DNA of 64,000 nucleotides from Vasconcelosia minhoensis LEGE 07310 (GTDB lineage Bacteria; Cyanobacteriota; Cyanobacteriia; Phormidesmidales; Phormidesmidaceae): NCBI RefSeq assembly GCF_015207255.1, contig NZ_JADEXG010000006.1, positions 1 to 64,000 of the forward strand, read 5' to 3'. Shown piece by piece: positions 26,311 to 34,584 of this stretch (position 1 is its first letter; each line of letters starts with the position of its first letter). The notes under the pieces were generated by a model. It saw only the letters and a program-made list of their open reading frames with translations, ran no database searches and was not told where the DNA came from. The position numbers and the translations under genes were made by a program.

Positions 26311-28383
26311 GTGACCGCAACTCAGCTAACCTCTCGTAAAATCTTGGGTCTGAACCAGCGCACCTATCAACACCTGAAGCTGGCGCTTGGGCTTAACCTG
26401 CGGCGGCAGATTTTAATCGCAGTAGGCGACGATATTGGGCTACAAAACCAGCTCGCCGACCAGCTTGAAGCTGATATGGCCCAGCCGCTCTCAGCCAATC
26501 GGCCCGAGGGCATAGATCCCCGGCTGGGAATAAATCCGGATGAGCTGCAATGTCCCCGACTAGAACGGCTGATCTTTGAGGCAGATGTACCCGATCTGCC
26601 GGCTCAGATCCTAAAGTGGCTTCAGCAGGCATCGACTCTGGAGCGCGATGATGCGATACCTAATCTGCAAATTTTGGGCATCGAGCAGATGACACGCCAG
26701 CCGGCGATGCTACAGCATCAGTTTTTGCAGTCGCTCAATAAAATTGAAACCCTGCTGCCCTGCTTAGAAAGCAGTTTACTAATCTGGCTACCCTGGCCCT
26801 GGTTCAGGGCCATTCAGCAGTCAGCACCCCAGTTTTGGCAATGGCGCAGCCGCGTTTTCGAGTTTTCGGGCGATCCTACGCCCATTCTCGAACACCCCAA
26901 TGACGTAACGGCGCGAAAACCGGAGGCAGCCAGTCAGGAGGATTCCCCACCAAGCAGACCAGCGGGCGGTAGGCTCTATGGTGAACCTCTAATGCAGTCG
27001 GCCTCCGACCCGGCCGCTACGTCGTCCGCCCCTCCTACCGTACAGCATCTTTGGCAGGTTTTGGCAGAAGATCTGGCAGGTCTAGACAACCGGATAGAGG
27101 CCGCCGCGATCGTAACTGAGCCATTAGAGCCCAGCAACGCCGACACGATCTGTCAGCCGTCATCCCCGCCGCTCGACTCGAGCCCGCTCGCGCCGTCGCG
27201 CGCCTCGGTTAGGATACAGTCAGCTCCCTCGACCGCTGCCAAGCAGATCGCCCAGGCCGACCGCTACCGCGATCGGATCGAGTCTGGGGAGGCCCGTCCC
27301 GAGCTAATCGATGCCGCCATAGCGGCTTACGAGGCCGGTCTACAAGGCCTGAGTCAGCAGGATGCAGCTTGGTGCATCAGCGCCAATGACCTGGGAACAC
27401 TGTACTGGCTGAAGGCGCAGCAGTCCCAGGACCGGCAGTCCACCCTAAGTGGCATGCAGCGCAGCGCCCAGATTTATCATGCCGCCTTGAAGAAGGTCAA
27501 TCGCCAGCTCCAGTCGCCGATTGCGATCCGGCTCTACAGCAACCTTGGTGCGGTCTTCAGCGCCATTGCCAGCTATGACGAGTCAGCTGCTGCTCTGAAG
27601 CACGCCGTCAACGCCTATCGCCAGGCGCTGACGCTTTGCTCAGCAGAACATCAGCCCGAAGAATATGCGCTGTTGCAAAACAGTCTAGGCTCGGTTTACT
27701 GGCAGCTCTCCCATCACGAGAACGGCCAGTTCTATCTGCATCGCGCGATCGCGGCCTATAACGAAGCGCTGCGCAGCTATCACCCAGAAAAGGCTCCGCT
27801 GGACTATGCCGCCGTTCAAAATAATCTGGGGATTACCTATTGGAGCCTGTCTAAGCACGAGCGGCCGGTCTTTTTACTGAAGCACGCGATCGCAGCCTAT
27901 CGCGATGCGCTGAACTATCGTACCCCCCACACCGACCCGACTGCCTGCGCTTCAACCTACAGCAATCTTGGCTCTGCCTACTGGGATCTAGCCAATCAGT
28001 ACGAACCAGCAGCACCGCAGCAGCAGTGCTATCAGCAAAATGCCGTCTTGGCCTACGAGGCGTCCTTAGCAGCGACAGCCCGAGCGCCGCAGCCGATGTC
28101 AGGGCTGGACCCCCACGCCATCCACCACTGCTTGGGCAAGCTGCACGAGCAGCTTGCCCAAGCGGCTGCGGCGAATACGGGTCAGCATTTACAACAGTCG
28201 CTGCACCACTACCTGGAAGCCATCAGCGGTCAGACAGCAGAAGCCTCAATCTATCAAACGCTACTGCAAGCGCTGGTGAGTAACCTGCAAATGCATTACG
28301 AAATCCTGGGGTTGGAAGGACAGCAGCAGGCGCTGACTCATTTACCCCCCGAACTGCTGCCAGAAGTTCTCAAACATCTGTAG
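26311..28383 (+). CDS. TPR protein with eroded NTPase-like N-terminal domain
   Basis: 690 residues, GTG start. Residues about 1-200 have the outline of an ATPase domain common at the N-terminus of cyanobacterial TPR proteins (LALGLNLRRQILIAV, then LLPCLESSLLIWLPWPWFRAI), but the P-loop position reads GDDIGLQNQ, without GKT. A Pro/Ser/Ala-rich linker (about 200-310) follows, then repeated tetratricopeptide helices (about 310-600), with several units sharing the pattern YxxLGxxYWxLxxHE. Presumably a scaffold; partner unknown. Preceded by the inverted repeat above. Confidence 0.8.
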   Translation: MTATQLTSRKILGLNQRTYQHLKLALGLNLRRQILIAVGDDIGLQNQLADQLEADMAQPLSANRPEGIDPRLGINPDELQCPRLERLIFEADVPDLPAQILKWLQQASTLERDDAIPNLQILGIEQMTRQPAMLQHQFLQSLNKIETLLPCLESSLLIWLPWPWFRAIQQSAPQFWQWRSRVFEFSGDPTPILEHPNDVTARKPEAASQEDSPPSRPAGGRLYGEPLMQSASDPAATSSAPPTVQHLWQVLAEDLAGLDNRIEAAAIVTEPLEPSNADTICQPSSPPLDSSPLAPSRASVRIQSAPSTAAKQIAQADRYRDRIESGEARPELIDAAIAAYEAGLQGLSQQDAAWCISANDLGTLYWLKAQQSQDRQSTLSGMQRSAQIYHAALKKVNRQLQSPIAIRLYSNLGAVFSAIASYDESAAALKHAVNAYRQALTLCSAEHQPEEYALLQNSLGSVYWQLSHHENGQFYLHRAIAAYNEALRSYHPEKAPLDYAAVQNNLGITYWSLSKHERPVFLLKHAIAAYRDALNYRTPHTDPTACASTYSNLGSAYWDLANQYEPAAPQQQCYQQNAVLAYEASLAATARAPQPMSGLDPHAIHHCLGKLHEQLAQAAAANTGQHLQQSLHHYLEAISGQTAEASIYQTLLQALVSNLQMHYEILGLEGQQQALTHLPPELLPEVLKHL

Positions 28384-28810
28384 TGCTCCTCCCGCTGCCG
28401 TCGCCAAAACGGCTCACGGTTGCTGGGACTTTCGCCGGGTCCTGAGTCGATTCAGCTGCCGATTTCTGGACATAGCTGCTAAACTCTGAGGCCAGATCCT
28501 GATCGTTTCGATGGGCTTCCCAAGGGCCAGAATGCCTGGAATCGAGCACCCACTGGCCGTCAATATGATTGCCATCTTCGGACAGGGTACCCGTATAGCG
28601 AATGGCATTAAACTGATTACCGAGATACTGCTTGGTAAAGGTCACCCGTCGCCCGATCACCTCACCCTGGACTGAGGCTTCACCTAGCGGCCCCTGGTCG
28701 AGGATACGACCGCTCAGGCTATTGCTCGCCTGGGCAAACGTCGCCTCAAACCGAGTCGGGCTATCGGCCTGCCAGTAGGTGCCAAGCCAGATTCCTGTCA
28801 AATTGCTCAT
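28370..28810 (-). CDS. conserved cyanobacterial hypothetical protein
   Basis: 146 residues. The first 100 residues form a predicted small beta-rich domain (GIWLGTYWQADSPTRFEATF, LSGRILDQGPLGEASVQGEVIGRRVTFTKQY, YTGTLSEDGNHIDGQW), a pattern I have seen in small conserved cyanobacterial proteins of unknown function. The last 45 residues are a Ser/Thr-rich tail. Its last 14 bases overlap the end of the convergent TPR gene. No signal peptide. Confidence 0.75.
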   Translation of the reverse strand: MSNLTGIWLGTYWQADSPTRFEATFAQASNSLSGRILDQGPLGEASVQGEVIGRRVTFTKQYLGNQFNAIRYTGTLSEDGNHIDGQWVLDSRHSGPWEAHRNDQDLASEFSSYVQKSAAESTQDPAKVPATVSRFGDGSGRSTTDV

Positions 28811-28897
28811 CGCGGTTCTCTGTCGTTAGTGCCTTGCCCGTAGAGATAGTTTAGGGTTGATTAATTATAGAGAGTCCTTTCCTTCTGTCTAAAATTT

Positions 28898-29758
28898 ATG
28901 CCGATATTAATTATTTTTGCGCTGGTGATTGCCTTTTTGGCAATCCTGTTTGCCCTACAAAATAACAGCCTGGTTACGCTCAATTTTCTGATCTGGCAGC
29001 TGCAAGGTTCCCTGGCTTTGGTGCTGCTGGGCACCCTCGCCATCGGCTTTATCATTGGCCTGTTGGTGGCAACACCCGCTATTGTCAAAGGCGGCTGGCG
29101 GGTTTCTCGAACTAAGCGGCAGGCCGCCAGCCTGGAATCGCAGCTGAGCTCCAAAGAACAGCAGATGACCACCCAAGGCCGCACCCTACAGTCCCTGCGG
29201 CAGAGCTATCAGGGTCTGCTACAGGCGCTAGATCTCACTAATCCAGCGACTCACTTAATCGACAGTCGCCTGCTCCCCCAAACGCTGGCTGCCCTCCTCC
29301 ACGAGATGCAGCTCCAGCAAGGCAGTGAGCAGTATCAGTCACTGGCACTTTTGCTGCTGCAAACGCAGCGGGCTCAGCCGACGGGCAGCGTTAGCACCAC
29401 TTCGATGCAAGACGCGCAGCTGTGGGCCGCGATCGCGCAGGTGATCCAGCGCAATATCACAGTCGATAGCTGGCTGTTTAGCGACTCTGAGGGACGATTT
29501 ATGTGCGTGCTCACCGGCTATGACTTGGGCAGCGTCCAGGACTATGCCAGTGCCTTGGAGACTGCCCTAACCGAACAGCCGCTGCAGCTCAAGGACGGTA
29601 CGGTGGCCGAGGTTGACCCGGCGGTGGGGGGCGCGATTGCCGATCGTGACCATCCCACCAACAGCGAGCAGGTTCTGCTCGACGCTGCTCGACGGGCGCT
29701 AGAACAGGCCCAGCAGAAAAGCCGACATCGAGTCAAGGTCTCCCGAGTTACCGACTAG
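28898..29758 (+). CDS. LapA-domain membrane protein fused to a degenerate GGDEF domain
   Basis: 286 residues. Two N-terminal membrane helices (about 2-20 and 38-60) with ALQNNSLVTLNFLIWQ between them are the LapA/DUF1049 signature. A coiled-coil segment (about 72-110) leads to a C-terminal domain that follows the GGDEF fold in order (LALLLLQTQ, LWAAIAQVIQRNI, FMCVLTGYDLGSVQDYASAL, LLDAARRALEQAQQKSRHRV) but reads SDSEGRF where GGDEF should be, so it should not make c-di-GMP. Probably a membrane sensor or scaffold. Confidence 0.75.
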   Translation: MPILIIFALVIAFLAILFALQNNSLVTLNFLIWQLQGSLALVLLGTLAIGFIIGLLVATPAIVKGGWRVSRTKRQAASLESQLSSKEQQMTTQGRTLQSLRQSYQGLLQALDLTNPATHLIDSRLLPQTLAALLHEMQLQQGSEQYQSLALLLLQTQRAQPTGSVSTTSMQDAQLWAAIAQVIQRNITVDSWLFSDSEGRFMCVLTGYDLGSVQDYASALETALTEQPLQLKDGTVAEVDPAVGGAIADRDHPTNSEQVLLDAARRALEQAQQKSRHRVKVSRVTD

Positions 29759-29977
29759 CCTGCTGGGCCTATCGACAGTTTCTGGTGGCGGCACTGTTCC
29801 TGCATGAATCCGCGAAAATCCGTTCAGGTCAAGCAGAGCAATGGCATAGTCGTCCTGACCCGGCTAAAGGGTAGCTGATGTCTCAATTTGCTCAGCATAG
29901 GTCTGCTATATAGAATAAAGCGGCCAAAGATTATTTCACGCTGCGCTGCCCTTAGCGCCATCAGCCGCTCCAAATTC

Positions 29978-30796
29978 ATGGATCTCAACAATCTAACCGC
30001 CTACCTCTGCCCCCAATCTCCGCAAGAGCTGCCCCGCTGGCAGCCGGGCTATGCCTGGCTGGGCGGCGGCACTTGGCTATTTAGTGAACCCCAGCCCCAG
30101 CTCCATACCCTGGTTGACCTGGGGGCGCTTGGCTGGAATGAAGTAGAGGCCAATCAAACCGGTTTGATCATTGGTGCAACCTGCCACCTCAGCCAGCTCA
30201 AGACCTTTAGCTATCCCTCGGAATGGACGGCAGTGCAAGGACTTCAGCAGGCGATTCGAGCCTTGGCCTCTTTCAAAGTTCACAATTCGGCAACGCTGGC
30301 GGGCAATCTCTGCTTAGCCCTACCCGCCAGCCCCTTCGCCCCGATGATGGTGGCCCTGGCAGCAGAGTATGAGCTGCTCGATCCGGCTGGGGCAGTGAGG
30401 ACAGTCGCGGCCAAAGATTTTCAAACCGGAGCCCGGCAGACGGTACTGGCTCCCGGCGAGCTGCTTCGCAGCGTTCGCATTCCGATTGAATTCCTGACCT
30501 GGCGGGTCAGCTTTCAGCGGATTTATGTCGCCTCGGCTGGGGTCGCGATCGCGATTATCGCCGCCGCCCGCTGCCCCAAGACTGGCCAAACTCGCCTGGC
30601 CCTTGGCGGTAGCCTCTCCCATCCCCGGCTACTGACCTTTTCGAGCCTACCTGAACTGGCAGCGATCGGCCCGGCGATAGACAACCAGATTGCTGCTACC
30701 ACCTACCTCGATGACTTCAGCGCCAGTAGGCCCTACCGCCGACAGGTGACGCGAGTCCTGGCCGAGCGCGGGCTGCGAGAGCTTGGCAGCGAATGA
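29978..30796 (+). CDS. xanthine dehydrogenase family, FAD-binding subunit
   Basis: 272 residues with the ATG at 29978 (frame open from 29888, but MDLNNLTAYLCPQSPQEL is the family-like N-terminus). FAD_binding_5/CO_dehydrogenase_flavoprotein architecture: AWLGGGTWLF near the N-terminus, GATCHLSQL, then SFKVHNSATLAGNLCLALPASPFAP, the FAD-binding region. It passes electrons between the Fe-S clusters and NAD or another acceptor. It overlaps the next subunit by four bases (ATGA). Product of the three-gene molybdenum hydroxylase operon. Confidence 0.88.
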   Translation: MDLNNLTAYLCPQSPQELPRWQPGYAWLGGGTWLFSEPQPQLHTLVDLGALGWNEVEANQTGLIIGATCHLSQLKTFSYPSEWTAVQGLQQAIRALASFKVHNSATLAGNLCLALPASPFAPMMVALAAEYELLDPAGAVRTVAAKDFQTGARQTVLAPGELLRSVRIPIEFLTWRVSFQRIYVASAGVAIAIIAAARCPKTGQTRLALGGSLSHPRLLTFSSLPELAAIGPAIDNQIAATTYLDDFSASRPYRRQVTRVLAERGLRELGSE

Positions 30797-33546
30797 TCCA
30801 GCGCCGCCCAATCAGAACGACAATGACAGCGTCAGTCCACTTTTCACTCAACCAAACACCGATTGTTGCAGACTGCTTACCAGGAACGAGTCTACTGACC
30901 TGCCTCCGCGATCAGGGCTGCGCCAGCGTCCACCGCGTCTGCGAAAGCGGCGACTGCGGCAGCTGCACGGTTTGGGTAGACGGGCAGCCCATCCACAGCT
31001 GTCTCTATCCGGCTCGCAGGCTATCGGGTCAAGCGGTAACCACCCTGGAAGGACTTTCAGCTGATACGCTCCACCCGATGCAGCAGGCATTCCTCGATCG
31101 GCAGGGCTTTCAATGTGGCTTTTGCACGGCTGGAATGATCCTCAGCGCCGCCCAGATGGAGGGTCGCAATCTGGCAGAGATCCGAGCCGCGATGGATGGC
31201 AATATCTGCCGCTGCACCGGTTACCAAGCGATTGTAGAAAGCATTTGTGAAGGGAAGCAAATACCGGTAGCGGCAACCCAGCCGACAGCGGATACGGGTA
31301 ACCAGGGCGTAGGCCAGAACGTGGCCAAACAGGACGGGCCGGACATCGTCACCGGCCAGCCGGTCTATACCGACGACTATGCACCGCCGGGGCTGCTGCA
31401 TTTGAAGGTATTGCGATCGCCCCATGCCCACGCCCGGATCCGCAGCATCGACACGACCGAGGCCAAGGCTCTACCAGGGGTTCACGCCGTCTTTACCCAT
31501 ACCGACGTACCGCGCCGGGCCTACTCTACGGCCGGCCACGGTGACCCAGTTCCGGACCCCCACGACCACTATCTGCTCGACTCCCGGGTGCGCTTCGTCG
31601 GCGATCGCGTTGCCGCCGTGGTCGCTGACTCGCCCGCTCTGGCGGAACGGGCCTGCGAACTGATTCGAATGGACTACGAAGTCCTTCCCGCCGTCTTTGA
31701 CCCTGTCGTCGCCCTAGGTGACCTGGCTGCCGAAGCCTGGCCGCTGCCACTGCCTACAGCTGCTGCCCCGCCCTGTCTGCACGATGAACCTGACTCCTTT
31801 CAGATTGCCGATGCGGCTCATAACGTTAGCAGTACGGTCAGCCTGGACCAGGGCGACCTAGAAGCGGGCTGGTCCACCGCCGATATCATCCTAGAGCGGA
31901 CCTACGAGCTGCCCGCCGTGCAGCATTTTCACCTGGAACCCCACGTCGCCATCACCTGGCTCGACCCGGATGGAACACTGGTGGTGCGAGCCAGCACGCA
32001 GGTGCCCTTCTATGCCCAGAGCCGACTGGCCTGGCTGTTTGACCTGCCCGTAGAAAATGTCCGGGTCTACAAACCCAAGATGGGCGGCGGCTTTGGCAAT
32101 AAGCAGGAGATTATCTGCGAAGACCTCTGTGCCCTGGCGACGCTGCACACGGGCCGCCCGGTGCGCTGGGTGTTTACCCGCCAGGAAGAATTCACCGCGA
32201 CTAATAGCCGCCACGCCATGCAGCTGCACCTGAAGCTGGGTGCTAAGCGCGACGGCACGCTGACGGCCATGGAGCTGAACGCGATCGCAAACGCCGGGGC
32301 CTACGGCAACCACAGCGGCCAGGTGATCTACCTGACCGGCTGCTTTCCCCTGGGACTCTACCGCTGCCCCAATCAGCGCTATCGCGGCTATGCCGTCTAC
32401 ACCAACACCATGCCGGGCGGGGCCTTTCGTGGCTACGGCGCGACCCAGGGCAGCTTTGCGGTGGAAACCCTGCTAGACGAGCTGGCCGCTAAGCTAGACC
32501 TGGATTCAGTGGAGCTGCGCCGCCGCCACCTGATTACCCCCAAGGACGAAATTATCCTAGGCCAGCGCGAGCATTTTCACGTCGTCGGTAGCTCTGGCGT
32601 AGATGAAGCCCTGAACCGGGTTACCCAGGCACTAGCCGATTCATCCACTGCCCTGCCGGCTGAGGACCGTAGCCGCCCGCGCGGTATAGGCTTTGCCATA
32701 TCTATGCAGGCCAGCGGCTTAGCGAAAATTCACCGGGCCACCGTCCGCCTTACCTTCAAGCCCGATGGCCGCTACGAAATGCGCACCGGCGCGGTCGATG
32801 TGGGCACCGGTTCAGACACGACGCTGCGCCAGATTGCCGCCGAGGTGCTGGAAACGACCGTTGAGCAGATCGACCTGATTAGCGCTGATACCCACCGCAC
32901 CCCCTTTGACGGCGGTTCCTATGCCTCCGCCACCCTGTTTATTTCAGGCCAGGCGGCACGGCTTGCGGCTGAGGATCTGCGATCGCAGATCCAGCAAACG
33001 CCTGCCGATGCCTTCAGTACCCTATCGTCTCCTCTCACCGCCGAGCGTGACTATGCGTCTGACCATGCCTCCCTCACCTTTGCCATCCTAGGAGCTTGGG
33101 TTGAAGTCGATACCGCAACCGGGCAAATCACGCTGCTGCGGCTGGTGCAGGCGATCGACATCGGTCGCGCCATCAACCCACGAATTTGCGAAGGCCAGGC
33201 GATGGGCGGCCTGGTGATGGGACTGGGCTATGCGCTGCAAGAGGAGCTACTGTGGAATGCCCAGGGCGAAATGCTCAACCCAGCCCCCCGCACCTACCGA
33301 CTGCCCCTGGCCAAAGAAGTGCCACCGACTGAGGTGATCCTGCTAGAAACCCACGACCCCTACGGCCCTTTCGGTGCTAAGGGGATTGGTGAAATCGGTA
33401 CCAACTGCGCCGCCCCAGCCATCGCCAATGCTGTGGCGGCGGCCACAGGCGTCCGTCTGACCCAACTGCCGATGACTCCAGAGCGGGTGTGGAACGCGAT
33501 CGCTTGCTTGTGCGAAGCACCTATCGCGCAGGCTGAATCTACATGA
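30793..33546 (+). CDS. fused [2Fe-2S] + molybdopterin subunit of xanthine dehydrogenase-type enzyme
   Basis: 917 residues. N-terminal plant-type [2Fe-2S] cluster (C50, C55, C58, C70 in CESGDCGSC...C), a second cluster domain (CGFC near residue 111 and ICRCTGY), then the large Mo-cofactor domain with GGGFGNKQE, GGAFRGYGATQGSF and a C-terminal GAKGIGEIGTN that carries the catalytic Glu. Oxidises purines such as hypoxanthine and xanthine or related heterocycles; true substrate unproven. Fusion of the iron-sulphur and Mo subunits, with FAD separate, is a less common arrangement. An alternative start is 30823 (MTASVHFSLNQTP). Confidence 0.9.
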   Translation: MIQRRPIRTTMTASVHFSLNQTPIVADCLPGTSLLTCLRDQGCASVHRVCESGDCGSCTVWVDGQPIHSCLYPARRLSGQAVTTLEGLSADTLHPMQQAFLDRQGFQCGFCTAGMILSAAQMEGRNLAEIRAAMDGNICRCTGYQAIVESICEGKQIPVAATQPTADTGNQGVGQNVAKQDGPDIVTGQPVYTDDYAPPGLLHLKVLRSPHAHARIRSIDTTEAKALPGVHAVFTHTDVPRRAYSTAGHGDPVPDPHDHYLLDSRVRFVGDRVAAVVADSPALAERACELIRMDYEVLPAVFDPVVALGDLAAEAWPLPLPTAAAPPCLHDEPDSFQIADAAHNVSSTVSLDQGDLEAGWSTADIILERTYELPAVQHFHLEPHVAITWLDPDGTLVVRASTQVPFYAQSRLAWLFDLPVENVRVYKPKMGGGFGNKQEIICEDLCALATLHTGRPVRWVFTRQEEFTATNSRHAMQLHLKLGAKRDGTLTAMELNAIANAGAYGNHSGQVIYLTGCFPLGLYRCPNQRYRGYAVYTNTMPGGAFRGYGATQGSFAVETLLDELAAKLDLDSVELRRRHLITPKDEIILGQREHFHVVGSSGVDEALNRVTQALADSSTALPAEDRSRPRGIGFAISMQASGLAKIHRATVRLTFKPDGRYEMRTGAVDVGTGSDTTLRQIAAEVLETTVEQIDLISADTHRTPFDGGSYASATLFISGQAARLAAEDLRSQIQQTPADAFSTLSSPLTAERDYASDHASLTFAILGAWVEVDTATGQITLLRLVQAIDIGRAINPRICEGQAMGGLVMGLGYALQEELLWNAQGEMLNPAPRTYRLPLAKEVPPTEVILLETHDPYGPFGAKGIGEIGTNCAAPAIANAVAAATGVRLTQLPMTPERVWNAIACLCEAPIAQAEST

Positions 33547-34571
33547 ATTCCCAACGCTTCTATCAGAAATTTTTGGACCAGCTGCGACAGGGGCCGGTCG
33601 TTCTCGCGACAGTAATCGAGGTCAAAGGCTCCGTCCCCCGCAAAGTGGGAGCCAAAATGCTGATCTGGAACGACTGGGCGACCTACGAGACAATCGGCGG
33701 CGGCGCGGGCGAGGCCAAAGTTATCTGGCAGGCCCGTGAAGTGAAAGAGACCGGCCAAGCTCAAGCCGTTACGATAGATCTAACAGGCTCAGCTCAGCAT
33801 CCGGCTGAGGGGGTCTGTGGCGGCTCGATGCGAGTCTGGTTAGCTCGTTGGCAGGGGACTGCCGCGATTGAGACAGTTGAGGCCATTTTAGCTGGATTGG
33901 CGAGCGGACGGGGAATGCAGCTGACCACCCCAATCGCGCCAGCGGCTGACCAGCCAATTCAGCTCAATCTTCTAGAACCCCACAGCTATCGAGGTTCACG
34001 GCTGACTCGGACATCGGCTGGAGCAGCTAGTCTGGAACTGCTGATCGAAGAAATTATCCCGGCCCCAGTGCTACTCATTGTAGGTGCAGGGCATGTCGGT
34101 ATGGCGCTGGCACAGGTCGCGCAGATGATCGGGTTCCAGACGGCGGTGGCTGATGAGCGTAGCGACTTTGCTAGCGCCGAGCGCTTCCCCATGGCCAGCT
34201 GGATTTTTAATCAGCCGATCGAGACCGCCCTGACGGCTTTGGCCCAGACGCAGCCTACAGGCCATCTGTATGTTGCCTTGGTGACCCGCGGCTACCTGCA
34301 CGACCTAACTGCCCTCAGAGCCCTGTTCACTCCCGCCGCGCCCCACTGTGCCTATATCGGCATGATTGGCAGTCAAAAACGAATTCAACAAGTTTTCAGT
34401 AAGCTTAAAGCAGAGGGGATTCCAGCGGTTGTTTTAGCTACCCTATACACACCCATTGGCCTTCAGGTCGGGGCGCAGTCCCCGGAAGAAATCGCGGTTA
34501 GCATCGGGGCTGAACTGATTCAAGTCAGGCGTCAGCAGGCCAAGAAGCCACTGAAGGCTGAGACGTTTTGA
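33543..34571 (+). CDS. XdhC-family maturation protein
   Basis: 342 residues, overlapping the Mo subunit by ATGA. XdhC proteins bind molybdenum cofactor, promote its sulphuration and insert it into xanthine dehydrogenase. Domains: XdhC/CoxI N-terminal (VVLATVIEVKGSVPRKVGAKMLI with GGGAGEA), then a Rossmann C-terminal domain (PVLLIVGAGHVGMALAQVA, GMIGSQKR). Its position as the last gene of the operon supports the enzyme identity. The tail is Lys/Gln-rich. Confidence 0.92.
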   Translation: MNSQRFYQKFLDQLRQGPVVLATVIEVKGSVPRKVGAKMLIWNDWATYETIGGGAGEAKVIWQAREVKETGQAQAVTIDLTGSAQHPAEGVCGGSMRVWLARWQGTAAIETVEAILAGLASGRGMQLTTPIAPAADQPIQLNLLEPHSYRGSRLTRTSAGAASLELLIEEIIPAPVLLIVGAGHVGMALAQVAQMIGFQTAVADERSDFASAERFPMASWIFNQPIETALTALAQTQPTGHLYVALVTRGYLHDLTALRALFTPAAPHCAYIGMIGSQKRIQQVFSKLKAEGIPAVVLATLYTPIGLQVGAQSPEEIAVSIGAELIQVRRQQAKKPLKAETF

Positions 34572-34584
34572 GCGCCAGCAGGCG

